This document shows positions 35,547 through 45,608 of a stretch of 64,000 nucleotides of DNA, in pieces; position 1 is the stretch's first letter, and each line of letters begins with the position of its first letter. A program made the position numbers and the translations under genes. The DNA is from Spirodela intermedia (lineage: Eukaryota; Streptophyta; Magnoliopsida; Alismatales; Araceae): assembly GCA_902729315.2 (NCBI GenBank), contig LR746267.1:2928886-2992885 (forward strand). Reading direction: 5' to 3'. The notes beneath the pieces are model-generated. The model saw nothing but the letters and a program-made list of their open reading frames with translations. It was not told the origin of the DNA and made no database searches.

Positions 35547-38414
35547 ATGGCGTTGGCGGCGGAGTAAGTAAACGTCCGCTTGATTTCGTCTGATCAGGCA
35601 GTGTTTCACAACATTTTTTTCGTCTGGTTTTTCGAATTACCAGGGGCTAGCTCCATTGCGCTGATATTGCACGTCTTTCCTGTTTGATGATGTTCTTGTC
35701 TCAGGGGCGTGAATGAGGTCTTGCCTCCGAGTTTGGATTCCACTGCCGACCCACCTGCGCTGTTCGATGGGACAACCAGGTATGGGGGACCCCTTTTGTT
35801 TTCTCTTAATCTCCTTTTTCTCATTTCATCTTGTTTAGATATTTATCCATGTGATATTCTCCATATGAGGGGGAATGAACAGAGATCCTGGCTGTAATCT
35901 GTCAGTGTAATATGCAATAGCCATGTCTAATGATCATATTATTCCATTTCCCTGAGGGCCAGGATCTGAATATCGCGTCATGATATTGATCTCATCAGCC
36001 AGTACTAAGTTGCCATTGTCGACCACAACCTCCAATATCTTTCTGCTTTAGGAATGATTTGAATTTATCTTACAGCATGCAAAAGCATGAAAGATTATTT
36101 ATTAGGCCCACGATTTCTGTTTCTGGAACGGGTTCTCTGTGTTGTAGGCTCGATTGATCGATCGTTGACTGATCCATTTTTTTCTCCTTTTATCTGAAGG
36201 CTGTACATTTCTTACATTTGCCCATTTGCACAACGCACGTGGATTGCCAGGAATTACAAGGTAATCTTCGACATGTCATGTCTGATATTTCTACGCGCCT
36301 TCCTTCATAGAGTAACTTAGTAACTTAGCATCTTTGCTATGCTGGCATGGACCCCCTTGTGAGAGCAGGGGCTGCAGGAAAAGATACAGCTGGTCGCCAT
36401 TGCTCTGCAGAACAGGCCCGCTTGGTACAAGGAGAAGGTTTACCCTGGCAACAAGGTGAGAGCATGTGAACTTTGTAGTTTTCTACCAGTTTTCATCTTG
36501 TAGGATGCGAGAAATTCCTGTAATTTATTATATGTAAACAGTGCAGATTTTTTATTTTTTTCCCCGTTGACTTTTTCTTCTTGTTTTTATCTCTAAAGTG
36601 CTTTCAGGAACTTTTTTGTCATTCCTGCAAATATTTTCAGATTCAGTTTGGGAATTATTTAATCCCAATGGTGCTGGTATTTAATGGTTTAATCTCCACA
36701 GGTCCCATCTTTGGAGCACAATAATAAAGTCACAGGCGAGAGTCTTGATCTGCTCAAGTATATCGAAGCCCATTTTGATGGCCCTTCACTACTCCCAGAG
36801 GTATGAGGGATCTGAATTATCTTTTTCGAGTTCTAAGAGTGTGTGTGTGTGTGTGACCCATGTTTTTGGAACATGTAGGACTCGGAGAAACAGCAGTTTG
36901 CCGAGGAGCTGCTTTCATACAGTGACGAGTTCAACTCGGCTTCTTTCAAGGGATTCGGCTCTAGTGGAGATTTGGGGAAGGAAATTGGTGAGATGAGTTG
37001 CAATGTTTGCGCTCTTCTCGAGGCCTCTTTGGCTAATTCGCTAGATAATCACTGGCATTCCTACCTGCATCAGGGCCTGGTTATGACAAGCTAGAAGAGG
37101 CGCTCTCAAAGTTTGATGATGGACCTTTTTTCCTCGGCCAATTCAGTCTGGTAAGAAATCAGACCTAGGCGAAAAAAATATGCTTTCAACTCGCATAGAT
37201 TTTTCATAAGAAAAAAATGTTTATTTTATTCTATCATGTCGATGTTTTGACTACAATATTGACCATAAATTTGGTAAATTTACGAAATTTAGTACAGCTG
37301 AAGGAAGAGCAAGTGTCTTTTTTTTATCATATGTGGGTTTGCAGATCGATCAATGAAACAATTGCTATTAGTGGATATGGCCATAATCTGGATGCCATTT
37401 TTCTTGACAATGTCCACCATCTTTAAGACCCACCCATGAATGCTCTCAGTAAAGTATCCATCATGAACTCGTATACTCATTGCTCTGGTGGAGTAAAGTT
37501 TGCTTGTAGATCCCAATGAAGAATCCAAATGTTTCGGGCTAATCGCCTTGCAGGGTGCAGATCTAATGAAGTACTGAGTGTTCATGGACATCTTAAAGAA
37601 GTAACCTTGTCAAAAGGTATTATGAGGAGTATTAGAGGTGGAAGCCCTGGTATTAGGATGCAGATGTGCCTTTAGCGATGTTAACCTGTCTGATATGAGC
37701 AGGGAAAGTGGGATTCTTTCTTAATTATCTTAGAGAGATGTTTCTGAGGACATTTTTCATATTTTAACCCAGGATTCCTTGTTATATCCTACTTGGGCTG
37801 TTTTCTCATGTGCCAAAGTAGATTAAATATCTTATTTATCTTATTTATCCTAAAAGTATCTATCATGCAGGTGGATATAGCATATGCTCCGTTCATCGAA
37901 CGGTTCCAACCTTTCTTTGCCGAAGTAAAAAACTATGACATCACTAAAGGAAGGCCAAAGCTCACATTGTGGATTGAGGTGAGAGAAATCTCGATATTCT
38001 TGAACGTATTATGCATAAAAAATTATTGTTTTTTAAAAAAAAATCTGGGAAGCTCCTTTTTTTAATCATTTTTTATCCTTTTTTTAATCCTTTTTTTGTG
38101 TGTATATCCAAGTACAAAAACCTGATAGAATGTCTGATCAGATGTGTTGATGTTTCATATGCTTTCACCATTATTAATGGATTGCTGGTGACATTTTCCT
38201 AAAAATATCATTCATGCAGGAGCTGAACAAGCTTGAGCCCTACAAGCAGACCAAGCAAGATCCTCAAGAGCTGCTTGGAGCGATCAAGAAGAGATATGGG
38301 GTAATGTCATGTTATTTGATGATTCACAACACGTTTATGGATGTTGAACAGCATGAACTCATCCCACTTTTTAAATTCATTTATCTTCTTACTAATTGCT
38401 TGCAGATTGCTTGA
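35547..38414 (+). CDS. GSTL: Lambda-class glutathione S-transferase (GSTL / IN2-1 type)
   Basis: Thiol transferase/dehydroascorbate-reductase-like GST that uses a catalytic Cys instead of Ser, thought to recycle oxidised flavonols and proteins. Exons: 35547-35563, 35705-35779, 36200-36260, 36369-36455, 36702-36800, 36879-36987, 37074-37150, 37871-37978, 38220-38300 and 38406-38414. All junctions keep frame and give 240 residues, the family length. The N-terminal thioredoxin fold holds the catalytic motif YICPFAQR (Cys about 40), then KVPSLEHNN (glutathione-binding cis-Pro) and GESLDLLKYI. The C-terminal helical domain has KFDDGPFFLGQFSLVDIAYAPFIERF. The last exon encodes only Ile-Ala-stop. 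The chosen start gives a short cytosolic-type N-terminus. An earlier ATG at 35359 is in another frame and forms an overlapping upstream ORF (see findings). Confidence 0.95.
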
Positions 38415-38589
38415 AGATGGATTGCAGCAGGGAAGAATTGGCCAGTAAATGCATCTTGGGGGTGCAGAACCATAGCTTTGTTAGAAATAATGCACCCTTT
38501 TGTGGTCATTGTACCTTAGATTTGTGTATTTAATCCGGAACTGATGGATTCTTGATGCAGGATGGGCTTGTAAACCCGCCCAGACAACT

Positions 38590-39860
38590 AAATGTGGGTG
38601 AGTTAACAAGGGACAGGAACCCTATACGCCACGAGTAATGCTAACCAGGGACTCTAGATGATGAATGCCGAACTCACTAAGTGCAGGTGATAACCGAAGT
38701 GCCGTGACGCCGACGAACCTGCGTGTCTGGGTGTTGCCAAGCGATGTTGATGCAGGGTGATCCTCCAAGTCCACGTCCGAAAGGCGAGGGCTTAGTATCG
38801 TCGACGTGACTCCGCTGCAAGTGCTCGACGTCCAACGTGACAATTCTGGCGCGCACGACAGAGTCGCATGGTGGAACCTCCTATTCCGTTTTAACCTAGC
38901 TAGGTCCGATGGCAGTGGAGCAGGACGTAGTAAATGACTCGGTGGAAAAAGGGGATAAGAGCTAACCTGCAGGGCTGAGGTCCGGTTGGTGTGTGCGACG
39001 GGGCGCACAGCTGACACCGTGGACAGGCGTTCCGGTGGGCTTGGTGCTCTCTAGGGGAAGCAAGTCGTCGATCTCAGGTGGGCGTTGGCTGGGGGTGTTC
39101 GGCTAGGCTCAGCCATATGGGTTCGGATGGGATCTGGAGGAAGGGGCATGACCAGGTGGCAGGGGTGCTCAGGTTAGCACCCTTGGTCAAGTGCAAGGGC
39201 GAGCCCCGAGGGGCAGGCGCAGTGGCGCGCGGCCGGGTGCGAGGTACGCGCGGCTGGCGGGCTCGCGCGGCAGGCGGACGTGCGTGGCTGGCACGCTGGC
39301 GGCGGCGCGACGGGCTGCTGACGGTCCAGTAGCAGCGGCTGCGACCTGGAAGCACTTCCCCTTCCTCTCTTATCCTATCCGAACGAGATTTTTTTCAACC
39401 AAAACACGCTCTCCTTAAGATGACGGCTCTGTCTCTTGGGGGTGGCTCTCCACCCGTAATATGGGGCCCCAAATGGGCCAAGGGTAGAGGGCCACGCTTG
39501 AGGCCCAAGACGCCAAAGCCCCAAAAAGGAACACACATAGAGTCCAAAATGGGCCCTCCTATCTAATTGGGCCCCAACGAGAATGGCCCAGAAAAGAAGA
39601 GAGGCGAGGAAAGGAAGGACGCCCTCTTCTCCAATTGGGCCCAAACATGTATGGCCCGAGAGGAGAAGAGAGGAAAGAAAAGAAAACAAAGGGAAATGGG
39701 CCTTCACATCCCCGCCATGGGCCCAACACGGACCCTACGGATGGGAGGCCCCCACACGGAGCAGAACTAGAACTCACACAGTTCATGGACGAGGGAAACA
39801 AGCAAGGGAAACATAAGACGTGGAAAACATAAAGACACCTCAGGCAGTATAGTGGAACCC
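38590..39860. other. GC-rich block of unknown nature
   Basis: A sharp rise in GC content between the GSTL 3' flank and an AT-rich spacer. The left half has CG-rich text without a convincing frame; the right half (39440-39760) is purine-rich with many GGGCCC/GGCCCA words. Open frames occur on both strands, but none resembles a known protein and they overlap one another. It may be a decayed retroelement LTR or captured sequence. I could not find matching terminal repeats or target duplications. Confidence 0.4.
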
Positions 39861-40018
39861 AGGGTCCTTCATCTTCTCTCGTGCTCCTCAATCCAGCTGG
39901 ACATGTGAGGGCAGGGTCTCCTCTGTAGCCTCAAGTTCGTGGAAAGGGGGAGACATGTCCCGTTTGCCACCAATTCTGATCCAATGCTTCTACTTGCATT
40001 CCTTTCCCATGTGGGCAG

Positions 40019-40020
<2 letters not shown>

Positions 40021-40050
<30 letters not shown>
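40021..40050. repeat. (CT)n microsatellite
   Basis: About 15 CT units in the spacer downstream of the GC-rich block. Confidence 0.9.
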
Positions 40051-40052
<2 letters not shown>

Positions 40053-42890
40053 CTCCCCCTCCTCCACATTAGAGCCCATTTTTTTATTATTTGCTCAGCA
40101 AATGAGTGTGCCATACAAGACATATCTGCACTTGAGTTAACCTAGGAATGGGTCAAATCTAGCCTGAAGCCACTAACACCTTGTAGACAAGACGGTTTGA
40201 TCAAAGTATGAATGGTTTGCATTGAACATAAATAGTCTAAACTTAATTAGAAAAATAGTAAAAAGTGATTGATGTGACTTAGTCGTTGTATAATAATCAA
40301 ACAAATTTAAAATTTATAAAACTAAAAAAATACTATTTTTTGGATATTTAGAAGTATTTTTAAATATATATATATATATTAATTATAATTTAATAAAAGT
40401 TTCAAAAATAGTAGTAATTTTTCAAGTCATATATGTAATATAATATATGGTAATATTTCAAAATTTTCTACAAATAATACAAACAATATGAATTTTAGAC
40501 TAAGAAATAAAAATAAAATATATTTAAAATTTATAAAAAAGATAAATAAGTAATGCAAATGTCAAGATAATGTCAGTGTCACAACGAATGTGAATCGGGT
40601 AGAAATAAAATTTTACCTGATGATTCTTACGTAAGTGATTACATACGATTTAATTAGTCAAATTAATATTTTTTTAAATCAAAAGAATCTTAATTGAATG
40701 AAGAATAATTTAGAAAGTGGACATGGCACAAATTATCACTAAATAAAGTAAAAATTAGTTCAAAACACAAAAGGCAGAGTTCCGACCTTGCGATAGTAAT
40801 CACTGAAATTTTGTGTGTTTGAGAGGGTCATCAAATGATGTCCACAACCTCAAAGATTCTCTTTAGACATAGATGACTTGGGCATTAACTAGAAGTCTAA
40901 AAAATGATGACAGAAGTTAAATTAGTTAAAAAATTATAAAATAGAGTTCCAACATCACGACGGCGATGCATCAGTGATGCGTCAGAATCTTGAGTGTTCG
41001 GGAGGATTATTGTGCAATGTCTATGACCTCAAAGGCTAGATCTTCTTGCAAAGTCTAGAGATTAATAAAATGGGTCATTGAATCGTCTCTTATGGCTGTC
41101 ATTCGATGGACTATCATGTGACTATCACTTGATAGAGATGAGTTGGATGGAAGTGAAATGCATGTCAAAGAGTTTCATCCTCAAGTTCATGCAGTAAGAA
41201 GAGATTCTTCATCGCATTTTGTACGCTCTTAGGAAGTGATGACTCATCTCTCGACAAATCATCCTCTTTCCAACGACAACTTATTCGTCAATCAATCAGA
41301 GATGATTTACTTGATAGATTCGTGATCTTTTTATCGTGAATCATTTAACAATTTTAGTAATGATGCTCCGTAAATCGTATTTATGAGATTTTTTTCAATG
41401 ATTGAGTAATTCTAACAATATAATCCTTTATCGTTGATTTATAAGAAAATTATAATTTAATAAAAAAAAAAAATATATTGAATACTCTTATACAGTGACT
41501 CATCACGATATCTTGTTGTTATAAATAAGAGGCATTTTAGACATCTTGACTATTTTTATGATGATAAAGGGTATTATGATAATATTATAATAATAGAATC
41601 ATGTTTACCATTGTGTATAAATCATAGTGGATTAACTCAAATATCAAGGCAAACGAAATTAGCTCAAAATCAAAATAATTTGTAAATAAACTTCAAATGA
41701 TTAAATAATTTTTTAGATGCATGATTTCATCTCAAGTGTAGATGTGTGTATTTGTTAGAACAATGTTTGAAGGATGAACCTAATACAACATACCAAAAAA
41801 AATATTCAAAAAAATTTAATTTTAATGATTTTCAATAGAAATTTTATCAAGATAAATTTTAGGTGCTGATTTGACAAAAAAATTAATTCTAGCTATTTGT
41901 TTAGATGTCTCACTTTAGCCAAAATATGAAAAAGAAGAAGAAAAACTAGGTGAGAAAGCCACCACTTCTTTTAGGCATAATAGTAATTTTATGGTTATGT
42001 ATAAACATTAAATTATTACAAAATATGATACATTAGCCCTTGGTAAAAACACCTCATATGAGTATTTGGGGCCAATTATATGTCAAATTTGGGCTTTATT
42101 TAGTTTAAGGATGGTAAGTCAACTTAATCTATACAAAGAAAGAGATTTATGTTAATAATAAGCTTGGGAAAATACAAAATAGTGTAGCACTCATGAAATA
42201 GCTGTTGGATCTATTTTGGCTATTTTCTATATTATTATTTTAAAAAATATATATAGAATGTTAATTTCACAGCCAAGAAGGAATAATAACAATGATATCA
42301 AATTAGGGTACCTATTAATAGTATTCTAGTAGACTTAGCGCCATGAACAAAGAATTAAGTTTTATTTTTTTATAATATTTCAACAATTTAGTGGTACGAA
42401 TTTTATTTCATTTTGGATAGTAATTTGAGCTCAAGCCCACTCATGGTTATTCTTTAATCTTTATTCTAATAATGAACTAGTGAAAAGTCAACTATGCCCT
42501 GTGTGCTAAATAGTTTTTGTTTTTGACGATTTTATGTCTGACCAAATTGAGTTGACCCATGAGTCAACCCTCCTATCTATAGGCTAGTACCTAATTAAAA
42601 TTCATCTTTTAAACCGGTAGAATTCAGAAAAAAAAAGATAATCTTGATAAAACAGTCTTTTATCATTTGCAAAAGTCAACCAAAGTGTCAATGACTTTGT
42701 ATGGTTCATATTCTTGTTCTTGATCTTCCCACTTTTATGGATTTAACAAGGAATTTTCTCATATTTAACCACTGAAACAAAGATGAGGACCGGTAAATAA
42801 TTTAAATTATTTCAGGTCAGATAAATTTGAAAAATATTGATCCACATATAACTTAAAATTAGCTTTTAATTGCATCTTGGTATGCTACTC
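40051..42890. other. AT-rich intergenic spacer with a diverged repeat pair
   Basis: No supported gene. Two related segments of about 165 bases begin near 40776 and 40943 (AGAGTTCC ... GTGTTCGGGAGG/GTGTTTGAGAGG ... CCTCAAAG). They look like part of an old repeat element. The remainder is AT-rich, with a poly-A run near 41461. Confidence 0.45.
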
Positions 42891-43298
42891 CGTCTCTCCC
42901 ATTCCATTGTCATGCGTTCAGCCAATAGTGATGCGCCACGTTGAGTCATCATCGTCTTCCCCAGATCTATTGTACCATACATACTACTACTACTACAGAC
43001 GATGATGGCAGGTGAGGAAGACGGGGGATCCAGAAAGAAGAATTTCTCCGGCCAAGCTGACGGCGGCAGAAGCGAACTGACCGCTGGATCGGATCTGCGG
43101 CCGCCGGCGAGGGGGTGTCCTTCTTCAGTGCGCCCCCCGTTGCTTCCCTTGCTCTCTGTAGAGCCCCCATTCTGCGGCTGGATCTCGTCTGGCGGCATTT
43201 TCCGTTTCTAGGGTTGCTGCTGTTGCTCTGCTCTTGATCTGTACCGATCTGCAGCTTGCTCCGTGGATCTGTACTCCTCTGAGCTGCGAACTCATCCC

Positions 43299-45206
43299 AT
43301 GGAGGTCCACCTGCGGGATCTCTTCACCAGGTTCCAGGAGCAGTTCGGGACGGGGCCGGGGTTGGGGCCCAGCCATGGTACCTGCGTTTTCAAGGTGGAC
43401 GGCGCGCCGCCGGCCTTCATCAGGTCTCTCTTCCGCGCCGCCGCCGCCCTCTTCCGCACCGATCCATGGAAGCGCCTTCGCCCCGGCCACCTGCTCGGCG
43501 TCCGCGTCGGCAAGGACGCGGACTGGTCCCCCGCCAAGCGCCAGCCCTTCCCCTCCGTGCAGTTCGTCGGCGGCGACGGCGGCGACCTCGCCGTCCACCT
43601 CTTCCGCTCCGAGCAGGACGCTCTGCGCACCACCGCCGCCAGGGAGACCCGCCGCGTCCCCAATGTGGAGATCCTGAGGGTTGTCTTCCTCCCCGAGCAG
43701 CTTCTGTCCCCCTCCAACCGGCGGATGGTCAGATCCCTCTCTCTGGAGCCCGTGGGGCCCGAGGAGAGATTCCCGGTGATTGATGTCGCTCGCTTCACCC
43801 CCGCCAGCGGCGTCCGCTTCCGGAATCCCTCTCTGGATGAGCTCCGCTTCCTCTACGCCTTCCTCAAGGCCGTGGCCCTGGTTCATCCCTTGCTCCACAC
43901 CAGCGACGAGCTCCCCAGGCGGGGGAGGTTGCAGTGTTTCGATCCCTTCATCGAGACTGTGGATGTGGACTGGCCACCGGAGGTGTCCAGGGGTTGGAAC
44001 AACGTCGCCGTCACCTTGTCACACCCTCCTGGGGAGACCTACGACGAGAGGAAGCCCAGCCTCAGTCCGACGAGGTATCTGGATCCCCCGCGGGAGGAGC
44101 TGCCGGAGCTGGAGACGAAGGCGGCGCCGCCGCCGCCGAGGACCGGGCTCAGGCAGTGCGCTATGTGCGAGAAGGAAGTCCAGGGGGAGCAGTCCCTCTG
44201 CTGCGGGCGGTGCCGGGCGGTGGTCTACTGCAGCTCCGGGTGTCAGCGGCAGCATTGGAAGGAGAGCCACCGGAGCATCTGCGGCCTCTACAAGGCCATG
44301 ATGGAGAGGGAGGAGGAGCTCGCCATGAACATCTTCTTCTTCTCCTGCCTGCTCGACCACCCCTGCAGATGGCTCGACTCGGTGGGTGTCCACCAGAAGG
44401 GAATGTGGAGGAGGATCTGCAGTTGCTACTCCCACTGCCCCTTCGGCCTCCTCCCTGCAAGGACCGGCGGCCATGGCGAATCCTGGGGAGGCCTCAACGA
44501 CGGAGAATTCCCCCCCGATGCACCATTCGCCGCCTACCATGAAGGAGCACCGAGCATCATTCTTCTCTCCGGCTGGCCTGAGTACTACAACCTCCGCTCC
44601 CTCCCGATGACCAGCCCGGCAGTGGTGATCCTGTCCCACCCGCTGACAGTCTACCACACCATCACCGCCGTGGCGATCAATTGCAAGAACAAGCTGGTGA
44701 AGGGCAGGAAGGTGATCGTCCACTACCTCGGCCCAGAAGGGGAGCTGGACTGGTTGCCGGCATTTACAGAGATCGGCCATCTGCTCAATGGGTCCGGCAG
44801 CGTGGAGATCTTCATGGTGGGACCGGAGGTTCCCGGCAACCTCTCTGGCACTGCAACCAGTCTGAGCGGCGGCAGGGTGAAGGTCACCCTCGTGAGAGGG
44901 CTCTACCAGGAGGAATTCCCATCCCTCCCACCCGCCGATGTGGCAGTGGCGCTCAACTGCAGGCTGGAGAGCTATGGTGGCTGGGGAGAAGCTGTAGAGA
45001 CCATCAAGTCCCTGGATGCGCCGGCCTTCTTCACCGACCGGTCGGAGGTCGCCTGCGCCGCTGCCAAGCAGATCCTCCGTGCTGCTGGTCTCCACATCAC
45101 GCACCCGGTGACTCCCAATCCCTTCCGCTCACCGGTGAGGGACAGGGCCCCCTCCGACAATCTCCCCAGCTTCAGCAATGGCTTTATCTTTGGGGTGAAC
45201 ACCTGA
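43299..45206 (+). CDS. MYND zinc-finger protein, ZMYND15/MSS51-like
   Basis: Intronless, very GC-rich gene for 635 residues. I start at the first true ATG (43299, MEVHLRDLF); the open frame extends 12 codons upstream without an ATG. An N-terminal region of about 285 residues has no domain I recognise. The MYND zinc finger spans 287-328 with ligands C287, C290, C302, C305, C311, C315, H324 and C328 (pattern CxxC...CxxC...CxxxC...HxxxC), a protein-interaction module. The C-terminal half (GWPEYYNLRSLP, VIVHYLGPEGELDWLP, FMVGPEVPG, ALNCRLESY, FFTDRSEVACAAAK) matches the conserved C-terminal domain shared by MSS51- and ZMYND15-like proteins. Its function in plants is, to my knowledge, not established. 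It converges with the PPR gene, 402 bases apart. High GC makes the antisense frames long, but they have no domain content. Confidence 0.9.
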   Translation: MEVHLRDLFTRFQEQFGTGPGLGPSHGTCVFKVDGAPPAFIRSLFRAAAALFRTDPWKRLRPGHLLGVRVGKDADWSPAKRQPFPSVQFVGGDGGDLAVHLFRSEQDALRTTAARETRRVPNVEILRVVFLPEQLLSPSNRRMVRSLSLEPVGPEERFPVIDVARFTPASGVRFRNPSLDELRFLYAFLKAVALVHPLLHTSDELPRRGRLQCFDPFIETVDVDWPPEVSRGWNNVAVTLSHPPGETYDERKPSLSPTRYLDPPREELPELETKAAPPPPRTGLRQCAMCEKEVQGEQSLCCGRCRAVVYCSSGCQRQHWKESHRSICGLYKAMMEREEELAMNIFFFSCLLDHPCRWLDSVGVHQKGMWRRICSCYSHCPFGLLPARTGGHGESWGGLNDGEFPPDAPFAAYHEGAPSIILLSGWPEYYNLRSLPMTSPAVVILSHPLTVYHTITAVAINCKNKLVKGRKVIVHYLGPEGELDWLPAFTEIGHLLNGSGSVEIFMVGPEVPGNLSGTATSLSGGRVKVTLVRGLYQEEFPSLPPADVAVALNCRLESYGGWGEAVETIKSLDAPAFFTDRSEVACAAAKQILRAAGLHITHPVTPNPFRSPVRDRAPSDNLPSFSNGFIFGVNT

Positions 45207-45608
45207 GAGATGGGGGCGAGGGAGCATATGATCGAGAGAATCAGAGGAACCTGCTTGCAGTTTATTTATCATGAGAGAATCAGATCTCTCTTCAAAACCA
45301 GTGAATCTCTTCTTCTCTAGCTGTAGACGAATCTGGTACTTTGGAGCTCCGATTTTCCCCACACAATTCATCAACTACAAGCATCGGAAAAATGGGCAAT
45401 CATCCAGACTTAGCCTCAGTTCACCAACTATGCTTACATATTTCACATGTTTCCCCACCTCTTTCTGTAAAAAGTATGCTTCTTGGATTGCCATGGCATT
45501 ATCCAGTGCAATGACCCAGATGGGTTCCCACCATGAGTTCCCAATTTCCAGGAACTGGCCAGCTTCAAAGCTCAACATCCAGCTGAGAACGAAGCAATTC
45601 AGAGACAA
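45207..45608. other. Shared 3' flank of two convergent genes
   Basis: The 402 bases between the MYND gene stop (plus) and the PPR gene stop (minus) should hold both 3'UTRs. No other feature seen. Confidence 0.6.

Noticed and set aside
38479-40178. TGTTAG...CTAACA ends around the GC-rich block, as a possible solo LTR.
   Set aside because: The flanking five bases (AGCTT versus CCTTG) do not form a target duplication, and the left end would fall in the GSTL 3'UTR.
44019-45104. A 361-codon antisense open frame across the MYND gene, and similar long frames at 43125-43898.
   Set aside because: They lie opposite a GC-rich gene with clear domains; their protein text has no recognisable motif and is explained by the high GC content.
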